Notes: generated by a model not told the origin, from the letters alone. A stretch of DNA of 64,000 bases from Burkholderia vietnamiensis LMG 10929 (GCF_000959445.1 NZ_CP009631.1:868001-932000); one strand, 5' to 3'; positions 34,358 through 44,464 are shown, counted from the first letter of the stretch. Made by a program: numbers and translations.

Positions 34358-35545
34358 GTGGCAAACGATTATTTCTTCACGTCCGAATCCGTCTCCGAAG
34401 GCCATCCGGACAAAGTCGCGGACCAAATCTCGGACGCGATTCTCGACGCCATCCTCGAGCAGGACAAATATTCCCGCGTTGCCGCAGAAACGCTGTGCAA
34501 CACGGGTCTCGTCGTCCTGGCCGGTGAAATCACCACGACGGCCAACATCGATTACATCCAGATCGCGCGCGACACGATCAAGCGCATCGGCTACGACAAC
34601 ACCGACTACGGCATCGACTACAAGGGTTGCGCGGTGCTGGTCGCGTACGACAAGCAGTCGCCGGACATCGCGCAGGGCGTCGACCGCGCGCATGACGACA
34701 ACCTCGATCAGGGCGCGGGCGACCAGGGCCTGATGTTCGGCTACGCATGCGACGAAACGCCGGAACTGATGCCGCTGCCGATCTACCTGTCGCACCGTCT
34801 GGTCGAGCGCCAGGCGAGCCTGCGCCGCGACGGCCGTCTGCCGTGGCTGCGTCCGGACGCGAAGTCGCAGGTCACGATCCGCTACGTCGACGGCAAGCCC
34901 GATTCGATCGACACCGTCGTGCTGTCGACGCAGCACGCACCGGACATCGAACTGCCGGCGCTGCGCGAAGCCGTGATCGAGGAAATCATCAAGCCGACGC
35001 TGCCGGCCGACCTGATCAAGGGCGACATCAAGTTCCTCGTGAACCCGACCGGCCGGTTCGTGATCGGCGGCCCGCAGGGCGACTGCGGCCTGACCGGCCG
35101 CAAGATCATCGTCGACACCTACGGCGGTGCCGCACCGCACGGCGGCGGCGCGTTCTCGGGCAAGGATCCGTCGAAGGTCGACCGCTCGGCCGCCTATGCG
35201 GGCCGCTATGTCGCGAAGAACATCGTCGCCGCGGGCCTCGCTTCGCGCGCGCTGATCCAGGTGTCGTATGCGATCGGCGTGGCCGAGCCGACCTCGGTGA
35301 TGGTCAACACGTTCGGCACGGGCCGCGTGTCGGATGCGGTGATCACGAAGCTCGTGCGCGAGCACTTCGACCTGCGCCCGAAGGGCATCATCAAGATGCT
35401 CGACCTGCTGCGCCCGATCTACGAGAAGACGGCCGCTTACGGTCACTTCGGCCGCGAAGAGCCGGAATTCTCGTGGGAAGCGACCGACAAGGCGCTGGCG
35501 CTGGCCGAAGCAGCCGGCGTCGAGCCGACCGCACGCGTCGCATAA
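34358..35545 (+). CDS. metK: S-adenosylmethionine synthetase
   Basis: 395-aa cytosolic enzyme making SAM from methionine and ATP. Signatures are [19 protein letters not shown] at the N-terminus, [12 protein letters not shown], and the P-loop-like GGGAFSGKD. The start is GTG 34358, nine bases after an AGGAG site; the in-frame ATG at 34322 would add 12 residues with no ribosome site and is rejected. The gene stands alone between a TATAAT promoter with a SAM-II-like leader and a strong terminator. Confidence 0.97.
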   Translation: MANDYFFTSESVSEGHPDKVADQISDAILDAILEQDKYSRVAAETLCNTGLVVLAGEITTTANIDYIQIARDTIKRIGYDNTDYGIDYKGCAVLVAYDKQSPDIAQGVDRAHDDNLDQGAGDQGLMFGYACDETPELMPLPIYLSHRLVERQASLRRDGRLPWLRPDAKSQVTIRYVDGKPDSIDTVVLSTQHAPDIELPALREAVIEEIIKPTLPADLIKGDIKFLVNPTGRFVIGGPQGDCGLTGRKIIVDTYGGAAPHGGGAFSGKDPSKVDRSAAYAGRYVAKNIVAAGLASRALIQVSYAIGVAEPTSVMVNTFGTGRVSDAVITKLVREHFDLRPKGIIKMLDLLRPIYEKTAAYGHFGREEPEFSWEATDKALALAEAAGVEPTARVA

Positions 35546-35562
35546 GCGCTCCGCTGCAAACG

Positions 35563-35590
35563 AAAAACCCCGGCATGCCGGGGTTTTTTT
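35563..35590 (+). terminator. Intrinsic terminator of metK
   Basis: AAAAACCCCGGC pairs with GCCGGGGTTTTT around a two-base loop, followed by more T (T run 35584-35590). It starts 17 bases past the stop codon. Confidence 0.92.
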
Positions 35591-35652
35591 ATGCGCGTCG
35601 TTCGCAGTCGAACCGACGCCGCATCGTGGCGATGCCGGCCGGCGCGGCGGCG

Positions 35653-35994
35653 TCAGCGTGCGCCGAAGCCGAACCAGCCGTGGCTCGCCGCCAGCCGCCG
35701 CGGACGATTGACGCGGCGCTGCGGGCCGAGCGTGCGGCGCAGCGCGAGCGCGCGCAGCGACGACGGCTTTTGCAGCAGCGAGCGCAGCCCGGCGCGGCGT
35801 GCGAACGCTTGCGCGTTCATCATCGAGAAGAACGCGTGGAACCACGCGCGGATGCCGTCCAGCCGGCTGTGCGCGTGCGTGTGCCCGGCGAGCGCGCGAG
35901 CCCGCGCGCGATGATGGCGCAGCGAGCGGGCGGGAGCGGACGGCACGACGCGCTTGGCAGCGCGGTTGAAACGGGAAGTCAGACGGAATGGCAT
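35653..35994 (-). CDS. Hypothetical basic protein
   Basis: 113-aa open frame, strongly Arg/Ala/His-rich (start MPFRLTSRFNRAAKR; end HGWFGFGAR). No signal peptide, membrane segment or known domain is visible. No good ribosome site precedes the ATG at 35994, and an upstream ATG at 36066 is also possible. Composition of this type often arises by chance in GC-rich DNA, so the gene is uncertain. Confidence 0.4.
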   Translation of the reverse strand: MPFRLTSRFNRAAKRVVPSAPARSLRHHRARARALAGHTHAHSRLDGIRAWFHAFFSMMNAQAFARRAGLRSLLQKPSSLRALALRRTLGPQRRVNRPRRLAASHGWFGFGAR

Positions 35995-36346
35995 GTGAAC
36001 GATGCTTCGCTTGTATGGGTGGCGCCTTGCAGAGCGCACTGGTATCGACGGCCTCGGATGGCGCAACGGATCTTACCCAAACCCGCTGCGCGTCGCGCCC
36101 GCCAGAATTGACAGGCCGCGACAGGCTACCGGGCTTTCGTGACGCGCAAAAGTCGCGATAAACCCTCGTGCCGCAAGCGAATTGCCGCGTGCAGCCTGTC
36201 GCTGAGGCTCGCGCCGCGCCACACAGTTCCCTTGATCCGAATCAAATCAGCGATTGGCATGCCCATGCGCACGGCAATGGCGCTGTTCGCGGTCTTCGGC
36301 GCCGATTTACAATCGTCACATTCACACAATAAACGTCTGGCATCCC
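35995..36346. other. Intergenic region upstream of the PhyH-family gene
   Basis: 352 bases without a convincing gene. A TACAAT at 36308-36313 is a possible -10 for the PhyH gene, without a good -35. Short overlapping frames exist on both strands but none has a ribosome site or a recognisable product. Confidence 0.55.
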
Positions 36347-37120
36347 ATGTCGTCACCATTGCAGTCGGAATCGATCCGCGCGCAGGTCGCGGAATTGCGC
36401 GAACACGGCTTCGTCGTTGCGCGCGGCCTCGTCGGCGAAGCGCAGTGCGCGACGCTCAAGCGGATCGCGCAGCGGCAGTTGCAGGAAGCGGCCGAGCCGA
36501 TCGAATTCGAGGCCGATCTGCGCTATCCGGGCGCGCCGGACTCCCGGCACGCGCCGGGCGGCCATACGGTGCGGCGGTTGCTGGATGCGTACTCGCGCGA
36601 CCCGGCGTTCGCCCAGCGCGCGATCGCGCCCGAGATCGGCGCATGGATGCGCGAGTACTTCGGCGAGCAGCCGGTGCTGTCGCGCGCGCATCACAACTGC
36701 ATGATGACGAAGCATCCAGCGTACGGCAGCCTCACCGGCTGGCATCGCGACTTCCGCTACTGGTCGTTCGAACGCGCGGACATGGTGTCGGTGTGGCTCG
36801 CGCTCGGCACGGAAACGAACGAGAACGGCGCGCTGTGGCTGGTGCCGGGTTCGCACACGGCCGAATTCGGGCCGGAAGCATTCGACGACGCGAAGTTCTT
36901 CCGCAGCGACCTGCCCGCCAACCGCGTGATGATCGACGCGGCGATTTGTCCGCCGCTGCAGACCGGCGACGTCGTGTTCTTTCACTGCAACACGCTGCAT
37001 TCGGCCGGCCAGAACCGCTCCGACGACGTGAAGTTCTCGCTGGTTTACACCTATCACGGGATCAGCAACCGGCCGCTGCCGGGCACGCGCTCGGCGGCGA
37101 AGCCGGAAGTGCAGTTCTAG
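36347..37120 (+). CDS. Phytanoyl-CoA dioxygenase (PhyH) family protein
   Basis: 257-aa Fe(II)/2-oxoglutarate-dependent oxygenase fold. The metal facial triad is visible as H133 and D135 (GWHRDFR) and H218 (TLHSAGQNR), with R224 a likely 2-oxoglutarate ligand. A double-stranded beta-helix core spans about 110-235. ATG 36347 is preferred because the upstream extension to 36254 is Cys/Arg-rich and not family-like. The substrate is unknown and no pathway neighbours help. A bidirectional terminator follows. Confidence 0.85.
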   Translation: MSSPLQSESIRAQVAELREHGFVVARGLVGEAQCATLKRIAQRQLQEAAEPIEFEADLRYPGAPDSRHAPGGHTVRRLLDAYSRDPAFAQRAIAPEIGAWMREYFGEQPVLSRAHHNCMMTKHPAYGSLTGWHRDFRYWSFERADMVSVWLALGTETNENGALWLVPGSHTAEFGPEAFDDAKFFRSDLPANRVMIDAAICPPLQTGDVVFFHCNTLHSAGQNRSDDVKFSLVYTYHGISNRPLPGTRSAAKPEVQF

Positions 37121-37210
37121 CGGTGCGTCGGTCCGGCGCGCCCGTCGTGGTGCCGGGCCGTCGGGCTACCGGCCCCGGCGCGGCGCTTCGGCCGCGCGGG
37201 CACAATGACG

Positions 37211-37233
37211 AACGGGCGGCCTGGCCGCCCGTT
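37211..37233. terminator. Bidirectional hairpin between the PhyH gene and the DUF3185 gene
   Basis: Perfect ten-base stem (37211-37220 with 37224-37233), loop CTG, with a T-rich right flank and the two flanking genes converging. Confidence 0.7.
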
Positions 37234-37273
37234 TCGTTTGGTCGACCCGCTCGAGCGAATCGCGCCGGCGTGC

Positions 37274-37480
37274 TCAGCGCTTGTTGCCCGGCATCGCGAG
37301 GCCGATCAGACCGATCAGCATCGCGACGGCGCCGCCGGCGATCAGCAGGATCGTCTTCGTCGCGGGCGAGCCGGTGAAGAAGCGCGACACGTTGTCGTTG
37401 ATCGAATGGAACGACTGGCCGCCGAAATAGAGCAGCACGACGCCGCCGACCAGCAGCGCAACCGAGATGACCCGGGACAT
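37274..37480 (-). CDS. DUF3185 family small membrane protein
   Basis: 68 aa with two membrane segments (about 3-22 and 43-63) separated by a short loop (GQSFHSINDNVSRFF). The SFHSINDNVSRFFTG segment identifies the DUF3185 family, of unknown function and common in beta- and gamma-proteobacteria. The ATG at 37480 has an AGCGAGG ribosome site; the longer frame beginning at 37666 is discarded because it adds a basic non-conserved segment. Confidence 0.8.
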   Translation of the reverse strand: MSRVISVALLVGGVVLLYFGGQSFHSINDNVSRFFTGSPATKTILLIAGGAVAMLIGLIGLAMPGNKR

Positions 37481-37664
37481 ACCAACCTCGCTGTAACGGT
37501 GATTCGAGACGCCGCAGTGTAGGCGACGCGCGCGGGCGCGTCCATGGCCGTGCGCGCTTCGGCCACGTTCGCTACCATGAACGCCGTACGTGTCCTTCGC
37601 CGCCGTCGCGCGATGTCTGCGCGCGGCGCGCGTCCCTTCCCCGACGTCCAGACGGAACCGACTC

Positions 37665-38708
37665 ATGGCCTACGAAGCAGCTACCGAACGTTATGCCGAC
37701 ATGCAATACCGCACCTGCGGCAAATCCGGGCTCAAATTGCCCGCCCTGTCGCTCGGCCTGTGGCACAACTTCGGCGACACGACGCCGATCGCGACGCAGC
37801 GCGAGATTCTGCGCACCGCGTTCGACCTCGGCATCAATCACTTCGACCTCGCGAACAACTACGGGCCGCCGTACGGCAGCGCCGAAATCAACTTCGGCCG
37901 GCTGCTGAAGGAGGATTTCCGGCCCTACCGCGACGAGCTGCTGATCTCGACGAAGGCCGGCTGGGACATGTGGCCGGGGCCGTACGGCAGCGGCGGCGGA
38001 TCGCGCAAGTACGTGCTCGCGAGCCTCGACCAGAGCCTGCAGCGCATGGGCCTCGACTACGTCGACATCTTCTATTCGCACCGCTTCGACGCGCATACGC
38101 CGCTCGAGGAAACCGCCGGCGCGCTCGCATCGGCGGTTCAGCAGGGCAAGGCGCTGTATATCGGCATCTCGTCGTACTCGGCCGCGAAGACGCGCGAGAT
38201 GGCCGAACTGCTCGCCCAGTACAAGGTGCCGCTGCTGATCCATCAGCCGTCGTACAACATGCTCAACCGCTGGGTCGAGCACGAGCTGCTCGGCACGCTC
38301 GATGCGCTCGGCACGGGCAGCATCGCGTTCACGCCGCTCGCGCAGGGGCTGCTGACGTCGAAATACCTGAACGGCGTGCCGGCCGATGCGCGCGTGAACA
38401 AGCCGGGCGGCGGTTCGCTGAAGCAGGATCACTTGAGCGCAGCAAACCTCGAGCACGTGCGCAAGCTCGATGCGATCGCGCAGCGGCGCGGCCAGAGCCT
38501 CGCGCAGATGGCGCTTGCATGGGTGCTGCGCGGCGAGCGCGTGACGTCGGCGTTGATCGGTGCGAGCCGGGCGGAGCAGGTGCGTGAAAACGTCGGCGCG
38601 CTGAAGAACCTCGAATTTTCGGCCGACGAACTCGCTGAAATCGATCGCTACGCGACCGAAGGCGGGATCAATCTGTGGGAAAAGCCGTCCACCGATCAGG
38701 CTATCTGA
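37665..38708 (+). CDS. Aldo-keto reductase, L-glyceraldehyde 3-phosphate reductase type (YghZ)
   Basis: 347-aa NADPH-dependent oxidoreductase of the AKR14/YghZ group. The catalytic tetrad is D61, Y66, K97 and H139 (FDLANNYG; STKAGW; FYSHRFD). A (beta/alpha)8 barrel is predicted throughout. The GSGGGSRKYVLASLDQSL and SSYSAAKTREMAE blocks match YghZ, which reduces L-glyceraldehyde 3-phosphate and methylglyoxal. ATG 37665 is the start; the frame to 37590 is less likely. No operon partner. Confidence 0.88.
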   Translation: MAYEAATERYADMQYRTCGKSGLKLPALSLGLWHNFGDTTPIATQREILRTAFDLGINHFDLANNYGPPYGSAEINFGRLLKEDFRPYRDELLISTKAGWDMWPGPYGSGGGSRKYVLASLDQSLQRMGLDYVDIFYSHRFDAHTPLEETAGALASAVQQGKALYIGISSYSAAKTREMAELLAQYKVPLLIHQPSYNMLNRWVEHELLGTLDALGTGSIAFTPLAQGLLTSKYLNGVPADARVNKPGGGSLKQDHLSAANLEHVRKLDAIAQRRGQSLAQMALAWVLRGERVTSALIGASRAEQVRENVGALKNLEFSADELAEIDRYATEGGINLWEKPSTDQAI

Positions 38709-38839
38709 CCGGTTGCATCGGCACGCGATACGGGCTCCGAAACATCGGGCGCCGTATCGCAGATAACTGCGTGCGGCAACTGCGCGCGAGCCGCTGCGTC
38801 GCTGCGATGCAGCGACGTGAACCACGCATGGGCGTGTCG

Positions 38840-39025
38840 CTACAGCAGCGCAGGCAGCCCTTCGACGAGCAATACCGCGACGCCGACGCCGAGGATCACG
38901 CCCAGCACGCGCAGCAGGTTGTGGCGGAACTGCGTGGCGCACGGCACCGCGCCGAGAAACAGCGCGCCGGCCAGCGCCATCGGAATCAACAGGATGAAGT
39001 CGCCGATCGTGAAATAGGTGGTCAT
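38840..39025 (-). CDS. Small hydrophobic membrane protein
   Basis: 61 aa with two hydrophobic segments (about 8-28 and 38-59). A good GGAG ribosome site precedes ATG 39025. The sequence has no known domain but its compact two-helix layout and the ribosome site make it a likely real gene. It is convergent with the aldo-keto reductase gene. Confidence 0.65.
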   Translation of the reverse strand: MTTYFTIGDFILLIPMALAGALFLGAVPCATQFRHNLLRVLGVILGVGVAVLLVEGLPALL

Positions 39026-39316
39026 GCGTGTCTCCGTAGTCGGCCGGCACAGGCACGCGCCTGCACCGGCCCCATGCCCGGTATTTCTAATGTGGGGCCG
39101 ACCCGCTCGCAAGCGGGCCGGACAATTCGAGTATAGGCAACCGCGCCGCGTTTTTCGCTATCCGAACCATTAAAAGCAGCGGGAAAACGCCCGAATGTCG
39201 CCCGTTTCGCTGCGAATCGGACGAATACCTTGCGCCAGCCTTTCCTGTTGCTTTCGGTTTGCGCGAAAGCGCAGTCCGGGATCGGCGATGCCGACCCGGT
39301 AAGCGGCCCGTGTCGG

Positions 39317-40198
39317 CTATGCGCGGCCGCAGCGCGGCCGACGTGCCGACGGGCGAAACACGAGCACGAGCCCCGCGACGATGGCGCCCATGCCGGCGAG
39401 CGCGAGCGGCGCGGGGCGGTGGCCGAGCCACAACGCGTCCATCAGCGTGGTGACGACCGGCACGAGATAGAACAGGCTCGTCACGTCGACGAGATCGCCG
39501 CGCTGCATCAACCGATAGAACAGCAGCTGCGCGATCACCGAAATCACGATGCCCAGCCACAGCAACGGTACGACGAATGCCCAACCCGGCTCGAGCGACA
39601 CGCGCTGGAACGGCAGGATCGCGACGCATAGCGCGAGGCCGATCGCGTTCTGCAACGGCAGCACGTCGGCGGGCGCCGCGCGCGTGCGTTTTTGCAGCAA
39701 TGCGCCGACGGTCAGCGCGACGAGCGCGGCGAGTGCGCACGCGACGCCCGTCAGCGGCATGCCCGCGTCGCCGACGCCGCGGCATACGACCAGCGCGAGC
39801 CCGGCCAGCGACAGCCCGAGCCCCGCGACGCGCATCGGCTGCCAGCGCCGCTCGACGATCGCGAGCGTGACGATCGGCTGGACGCCGAGGATCGTCGCGA
39901 GCACGCCGGGCGCGATCTCGCGCTCGAGCGCGAGCAGATAGAAGATCGAATAGCCGCCCATCATCAGCAAGCCGGTGAGCGCGGCCATGCGGCGCTCGCC
40001 GCGCGGCGGCAGCCAGCGCCCGCGCACGCAGGCCAGCACGGCGAGCACGAGCGATGCGAGCGCGAAGCGCGCGGCGAGGAAAACGAACGCGGACGCGTGA
40101 CGCAGCCCCAGTTCGGCGAAGATCGCGCCGCTGCTCCACAGCAGGACGAACAGCGACGTTGCGCCATGCGCGGCGAGCGCGCGTTTGAACGAAATCAT
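39317..40198 (-). CDS. EamA/DMT-family transporter
   Basis: 293-aa inner-membrane protein with ten predicted membrane helices in two EamA repeats, each of about 130 residues. The N-terminal LWSSGAIFAELGLR and mid-protein LLQKRTRAAPADVLPLQN are typical of this drug/metabolite transporter branch. Substrate is unknown; relatives export amino acids or small metabolites. It is separated from the divergent small gene at 40949 by a 750-base spacer. Confidence 0.88.
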   Translation of the reverse strand: MISFKRALAAHGATSLFVLLWSSGAIFAELGLRHASAFVFLAARFALASLVLAVLACVRGRWLPPRGERRMAALTGLLMMGGYSIFYLLALEREIAPGVLATILGVQPIVTLAIVERRWQPMRVAGLGLSLAGLALVVCRGVGDAGMPLTGVACALAALVALTVGALLQKRTRAAPADVLPLQNAIGLALCVAILPFQRVSLEPGWAFVVPLLWLGIVISVIAQLLFYRLMQRGDLVDVTSLFYLVPVVTTLMDALWLGHRPAPLALAGMGAIVAGLVLVFRPSARRPRCGRA

Positions 40199-40948
40199 GT
40201 GAATTCACCTGTCGAACGGATCGAGACGTTCCATGCCGCGCGCGGACGTACGACACGCGATACGCGAGCGCGTACCGCGTGTGTCACGCGGGCGGATGGA
40301 AAGCGGAATACCGGCTGGTCAGCCGGCGCGCGTCGCCGGTGGCGGCGGCGCGGCGCCGACGAGCGGCGTTGCGACAGGCGGAGGGGGAGCCGACGAATGC
40401 GCGCACGCTTGCGGCCGCGAGTCGAACTGCGGCCGGGATTCTGCAGGTGCGGACGTGAGCGAATGCATCGTGTCGAAATGCGTTCGAATGCGAATGAACG
40501 TCAAAGGTACCGCGACGCGGCCATCCGGCGCAACGGGGTAGGAGAACACCCGCACACCCGCGCGCCAGCCGTACGCGATCCGACGACGATCGCGATCGCC
40601 GCGCACGCGGCCGCGCAGCCATCGCAGGCACGTCGCGCATCGCACGGTTCACCGGCGCAACACGCGTGACGACACGCGTGACGCACGCGCCGGGCGCTTT
40701 CCGCGGACGGTCACGTGCGACAGGGTATGATGGGGTTGATCGGGCGTGCAAGCGCGCGCACGACGCAGTGGTTGATTGGAGACATTCGACGAATTCGCGG
40801 CACTTCACCCGCTTCTTCTTCTTTTCGCGCTTCGATAAACCGTGAACAATGGGATCACGCGCAACATCCCCGGCGAGGGCGGCGCGGATCGTGCATTTGC
40901 CGGCTCGTCCGCGAGCCGGGTTTCAAGTTTCAAGAGTGGGGAACCATC
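40199..40948. other. Long intergenic region between the EamA gene and a small divergent gene
   Basis: 750 bases with no gene I can support. A minus-strand frame (40319-40645) codes for a Pro/Ala/Arg-rich 108 residues with no recognisable domain. A perfect tandem 12-base repeat (ACACGCGTGACG twice, 40660-40683) lies in the middle. The region should hold promoters for both flanking genes, but no clear -10/-35 was found. Confidence 0.6.
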
Positions 40949-41161
40949 ATGCATGTCGGGTCGATTGTCTGCACTACCCATATCGCAGTGCCGAAGGGCG
41001 CGCGCGGCATCGTTCAGCGCGTTCTGGGCGACATGGCCATGGTGACCTGGTACGCGGGCGTACCGGGCGAGTCGAAGGAACTCAACACCGAGCCGTTCTT
41101 TCTCGAGGACCTGATCGACACCGGCGAATCCGTGCTGCCGGCCGGCGCCGCGATCCACTGA
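40949..41161 (+). CDS. Conserved hypothetical small protein (70 aa)
   Basis: 70 aa, start MHVGSIVCTTHIAVPKGARGIV, with regularly spaced hydrophobic residues (ACTT... MAMVTWYAGVPG). It looks like a small soluble beta-rich domain and has no signal peptide. A GGGGA ribosome site lies six bases before ATG 40949. The codon use is that of a real gene, and it lies 58 bases before the kinase gene. Function unknown. Confidence 0.7.
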   Translation: MHVGSIVCTTHIAVPKGARGIVQRVLGDMAMVTWYAGVPGESKELNTEPFFLEDLIDTGESVLPAGAAIH

Positions 41162-41219
41162 GTCCACGCATCGCAGCCAACGCTCGTGTTTCGGCGCGGC
41201 TGACGGCACAATGCGGGGC

Positions 41220-42242
41220 ATGACAGACGTTACTTCCGCCTCCGCTGCTCCCGCCGGCCCGCCGTTCGCCGGCCTCACGCCCGAGTGCGTGCTCGACGCG
41301 CTCGACAGCGTGCTGATGCCGGCCGGGCTGCGCACCGACGGGCGCCTGCTCGCGCTCAACAGCTACGAGAACCGCGTCTACCAGGTCGGCATCGAGGACG
41401 GCCCGGCCGTCGTCGCGAAGTTCTACCGGCCCGCGCGCTGGTCGGACGACGCAATCCTCGAAGAACACGCGTTCGTCGCCGAACTCGCCGCGCGCGAGAT
41501 TCCGGCGGTGCCTGCCCGCGTCTTCGACGGTCGCACGCTGCACGCGTTCGGCGGCTTTCGCTTCTCGATCTTCGAACGTCGCGGCGGCCGCGCGCCGGAC
41601 CTCGACCGCAGCGACACGCTCGAATGGCTCGGCCGCTTCATCGGCCGCATTCATGCGGTCGGGGCGACGCAGCCGTACGTCGCGCGTCCGGCGCTCGACA
41701 TCGGCACGTTCGGCTACGAGCCGCGCGACTACCTCCTCGCGCACGATTTCATTCCCCACGATGTGCGGCCGGCGTACGAGACGGCGGTCGCGCTCGCACT
41801 CGAAGGCGTCGAGGCCGCGTTCGACCGCGCGGGCGACGTGCGCATGCTGCGCACGCACGGCGACTGCCATCCGAGCAACGTGCTGTGGACCGATGCCGGC
41901 CCGCATTTCGTCGACTTCGACGACAGCCGGATGGCGCCGGCCGTACAGGATCTCTGGCTGCTGCTGCCGGGCGATCGCGAAGGCGCGTCGCGCGCGCTCG
42001 CGGACCTGCTCGCCGGCTATGAGGATTTCTGCGAATTCGAGCCGCGCGAGCTGCATCTGATCGAGGCGCTGCGCACGCTGCGCCTGATCCATTACGCGGC
42101 GTGGCTCGCGCGTCGCTGGGACGATCCGGCGTTTCCCGCGGCGTTTCCGTGGTTCAACACGCATCGCTACTGGGAAGCGCGCGTACTCGAGCTGCGCGAG
42201 CAGATCGGCGCGATGCAGGAAGGGCCACTCTGGCCCGTGTGA
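41220..42242 (+). CDS. srkA: Stress-response protein kinase, SrkA/YihE type
   Basis: 340-aa APH/choline-kinase-fold protein like E. coli SrkA, a Ser/Thr kinase that protects against stress-induced death. The lysine motif is VVAKFYRP, the catalytic loop is HGDCHPSNVLW, and the DFD-type metal motif is VDFDDS. The C-terminal RYWEARVLELREQ segment is typical of this family. Two nearby ATGs (41211 and 41220) are possible; I chose the second because the intervening MRG adds nothing and neither has a strong ribosome site. Confidence 0.88.
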   Translation: MTDVTSASAAPAGPPFAGLTPECVLDALDSVLMPAGLRTDGRLLALNSYENRVYQVGIEDGPAVVAKFYRPARWSDDAILEEHAFVAELAAREIPAVPARVFDGRTLHAFGGFRFSIFERRGGRAPDLDRSDTLEWLGRFIGRIHAVGATQPYVARPALDIGTFGYEPRDYLLAHDFIPHDVRPAYETAVALALEGVEAAFDRAGDVRMLRTHGDCHPSNVLWTDAGPHFVDFDDSRMAPAVQDLWLLLPGDREGASRALADLLAGYEDFCEFEPRELHLIEALRTLRLIHYAAWLARRWDDPAFPAAFPWFNTHRYWEARVLELREQIGAMQEGPLWPV

Positions 42243-42300
42243 CCGCGCGGGTGGCCAACCGCGCCGCGCTCCGGCGCGAGCGCCGCGCCGCCCCCGCCGC

Positions 42301-43743
42301 TCAGAACTTCAGCATCATCCGGATCACCGCGGCGAAGCGCTTGCCGTACGGCGGCGCGATCAGCCCGCGCGTGTTCAGCCGCGACTGCGTGAGCACGGGC
42401 TTCATCTTCGAGAACGTCACGAAGCCGTCGTAGCCGTGATACGCGCCCATCCCGCTCGCGCCGACACCGCCGAACGGCAGGCTGCCGCACGCGATGTGCA
42501 TCAGCGTTTCATTGACGGTCACGCCGCCTGAAATCGTTTCGCGCAGCACGCGGTCGATCGTGCCGCGATCCTCGTCGAACAGGTACAGCGCGAGCGGCCG
42601 CGGCCGCGCGTTCACGTAGCCGATCGCCTCGTCGAGCCGTTCGTACGGCACGAGCGGCAGCAGCGGCCCGAAGATTTCCTCCTGCATCACCTGCGACGCG
42701 TCCGGCACGTGCGTGAGTGCGCACGGCACGAAGCGGCGCGATGCGGGATCGGATGGCGCATCCGACAGCGGGTGCAGTTGCGCGCCGGCCGCCTGCGCGT
42801 CGCTCGCGAGCTGCTGCAGCCGCGCGTAGTGGCGCGGCGACACGATCGTCGTGTAGTCGCCGTTGTTCGACAGGTCCGGATACAGCTTCGCGAAGCGCGC
42901 CCGCGCGCGCTCGATGAACGCGCCTTCCATCCCGCGCGGCAGCAGCACGTAGTCGGGGGCGATGCAGGTCTGCCCCGCGTTCAGCGTCTTGCCGCCGATG
43001 ATCGCGTCGACCGCCGCATCGAAGCGCGCATTCGGGCCGATGATCGCCGGCGACTTGCCGCCGAGTTCCAGCGTCACGGGCGTCAGGTTGTCGGCAGCGG
43101 CGCGCATCACGTGGCGGCCGACGTGCGTCGAGCCGGTGAACAGCAGATGGTCGAACGGCAGCGCGCTGAAGGCGGCGCCGAGCTCCGCATCGCCGTTCAC
43201 GACCGCAACGTGGTCGCGCGAGAAGGTCTTCGCGATCAGCTGCTCGAACAGCGCCGACGTGCGCGGCGTCAGCTCCGACATCTTGACGATCGCGCGGTTG
43301 CCGGCCGCGAGCGCGCAGATCAGCGGGCCGGCGGCGAGCAGCACCGGATAGTTCCACGGCACGACGATGCCGACCACGCCGAGCGGCTGCGGCACGACCT
43401 TGGCGCGCGCCGGCCGCAGCCACTTGTTCATCCGCTTCGCCATCGGCTTCATCCAGCGCTTGCCGTGCTTCAGCGCATCGTCGATCTCTTCCTTCGCCAT
43501 CCAGATTTCCGACAGCAGCACCTCCTGTTTCGCGCGATGCCCGAAGTCGGCGCTGATCGCATCGGCGAGCGCATCGGCGTGCTCGATCAGCATCGTGCGC
43601 AGCGCGCGCAGGTGCTGCGCGCGCGTATCCCATTCGGGGTACGGGGCGCGCAGGTAAGCCGCGCGCTGATCGCGCAGCAGCGACGTGAGCGCATCGAGCG
43701 ACGGCAGCGCTTGCGGGGCCAGTTCGGGCAGGTCGTTCTTCAT
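42301..43743 (-). CDS. calB: Coniferyl-aldehyde-dehydrogenase-type aldehyde dehydrogenase
   Basis: 480-aa NAD(P)-dependent aldehyde dehydrogenase. The catalytic cysteine is C260 in NAGQTCIAPDY and the general base is E226 in LELGGKSPA, 34 residues apart as expected. The N-terminus resembles class 3-like enzymes such as CalB, and the C-terminus is hydrophobic. Likely substrates are aryl or long-chain aldehydes. It diverges from a GMC oxidoreductase gene, so the pair could oxidise an alcohol to an acid (inference). Confidence 0.88.
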   Translation of the reverse strand: MKNDLPELAPQALPSLDALTSLLRDQRAAYLRAPYPEWDTRAQHLRALRTMLIEHADALADAISADFGHRAKQEVLLSEIWMAKEEIDDALKHGKRWMKPMAKRMNKWLRPARAKVVPQPLGVVGIVVPWNYPVLLAAGPLICALAAGNRAIVKMSELTPRTSALFEQLIAKTFSRDHVAVVNGDAELGAAFSALPFDHLLFTGSTHVGRHVMRAAADNLTPVTLELGGKSPAIIGPNARFDAAVDAIIGGKTLNAGQTCIAPDYVLLPRGMEGAFIERARARFAKLYPDLSNNGDYTTIVSPRHYARLQQLASDAQAAGAQLHPLSDAPSDPASRRFVPCALTHVPDASQVMQEEIFGPLLPLVPYERLDEAIGYVNARPRPLALYLFDEDRGTIDRVLRETISGGVTVNETLMHIACGSLPFGGVGASGMGAYHGYDGFVTFSKMKPVLTQSRLNTRGLIAPPYGKRFAAVIRMMLKF

Positions 43744-44464
43744 CGCATGTTCTCCAGGTGAGCGTGGCGCGTCGGCCAGCAGTCAGGCCGCACGTGTGCG
43801 CTCGGCGAGCGTGGCGGGTCGGGTCGGGGCCGCATGCGCGACGCAGCGTGGGGCCGGATGCGTCGGGTGAGCGAAAACGGCATGAAGCGGCAGGCAAGCG
43901 TCGCGTCCGCGCGACGGTATCCGGATGCGGAATCGGGGCGACGAGGTGCGCGCGAGCGGCGCGAGCCGATCGTCGTCGCACGTGTGCACGGCCGCGCCGG
44001 GCGCTCGCCGGTGCGGCGAAGCGCAGTCGCGCAGCATGGGCAGATGCGTATGTGCAGGCGCAACACGCCGCGCGTTCGACGGGCCGTCCAAACGGTCGGC
44101 CATCTGCGACGTCGTTCGATTTCGGCTGCTGCTGCATCGGCTGCAGCACGTCGCCGTGGTGGCGTCCGTTTGAATTGAAATGCGGGCGGCGCGCGGCGCG
44201 ATCGGATCATCCGGTCGGCACGCGGCTCGCAGAGCTTCGCGCTGCATCGTCGTCTCCCCAGTTTTGCGACGGCGCGGCGTCTGGCGGCCGTTGCATCGCG
44301 TCGCATCGATCGACACATCTTAAATTTAGTTCACGCGTGCGTTTAGAGGAATCGCTCTTTAACGGACCTGCCGCGCGCGCGATGGCCGTTCCTACAATGC
44401 CCGAACATTACAAGCGGGAGCCGGCGCGAACCGGGCGCCGTTCATGACACGAAGGAGACGTGAC
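43744..44464. other. Divergent region between the aldehyde dehydrogenase and GMC genes
   Basis: About 720 bases with no supported gene. Several overlapping Arg/Ala-rich frames exist on both strands but none shows a start with a ribosome site or a known domain. AT-rich DNA at about 44317-44370 is the best candidate for the GMC promoter. A regulator gene might be expected here but is not recognisable. Confidence 0.55.

Noticed and set aside
40319..40645. Minus-strand frame of 108 codons between the EamA gene and the small 40949 gene
   Set aside because: Low-complexity Pro/Ala/Arg product, no ribosome site and no recognisable family. Not enough to call a gene, though not excluded.
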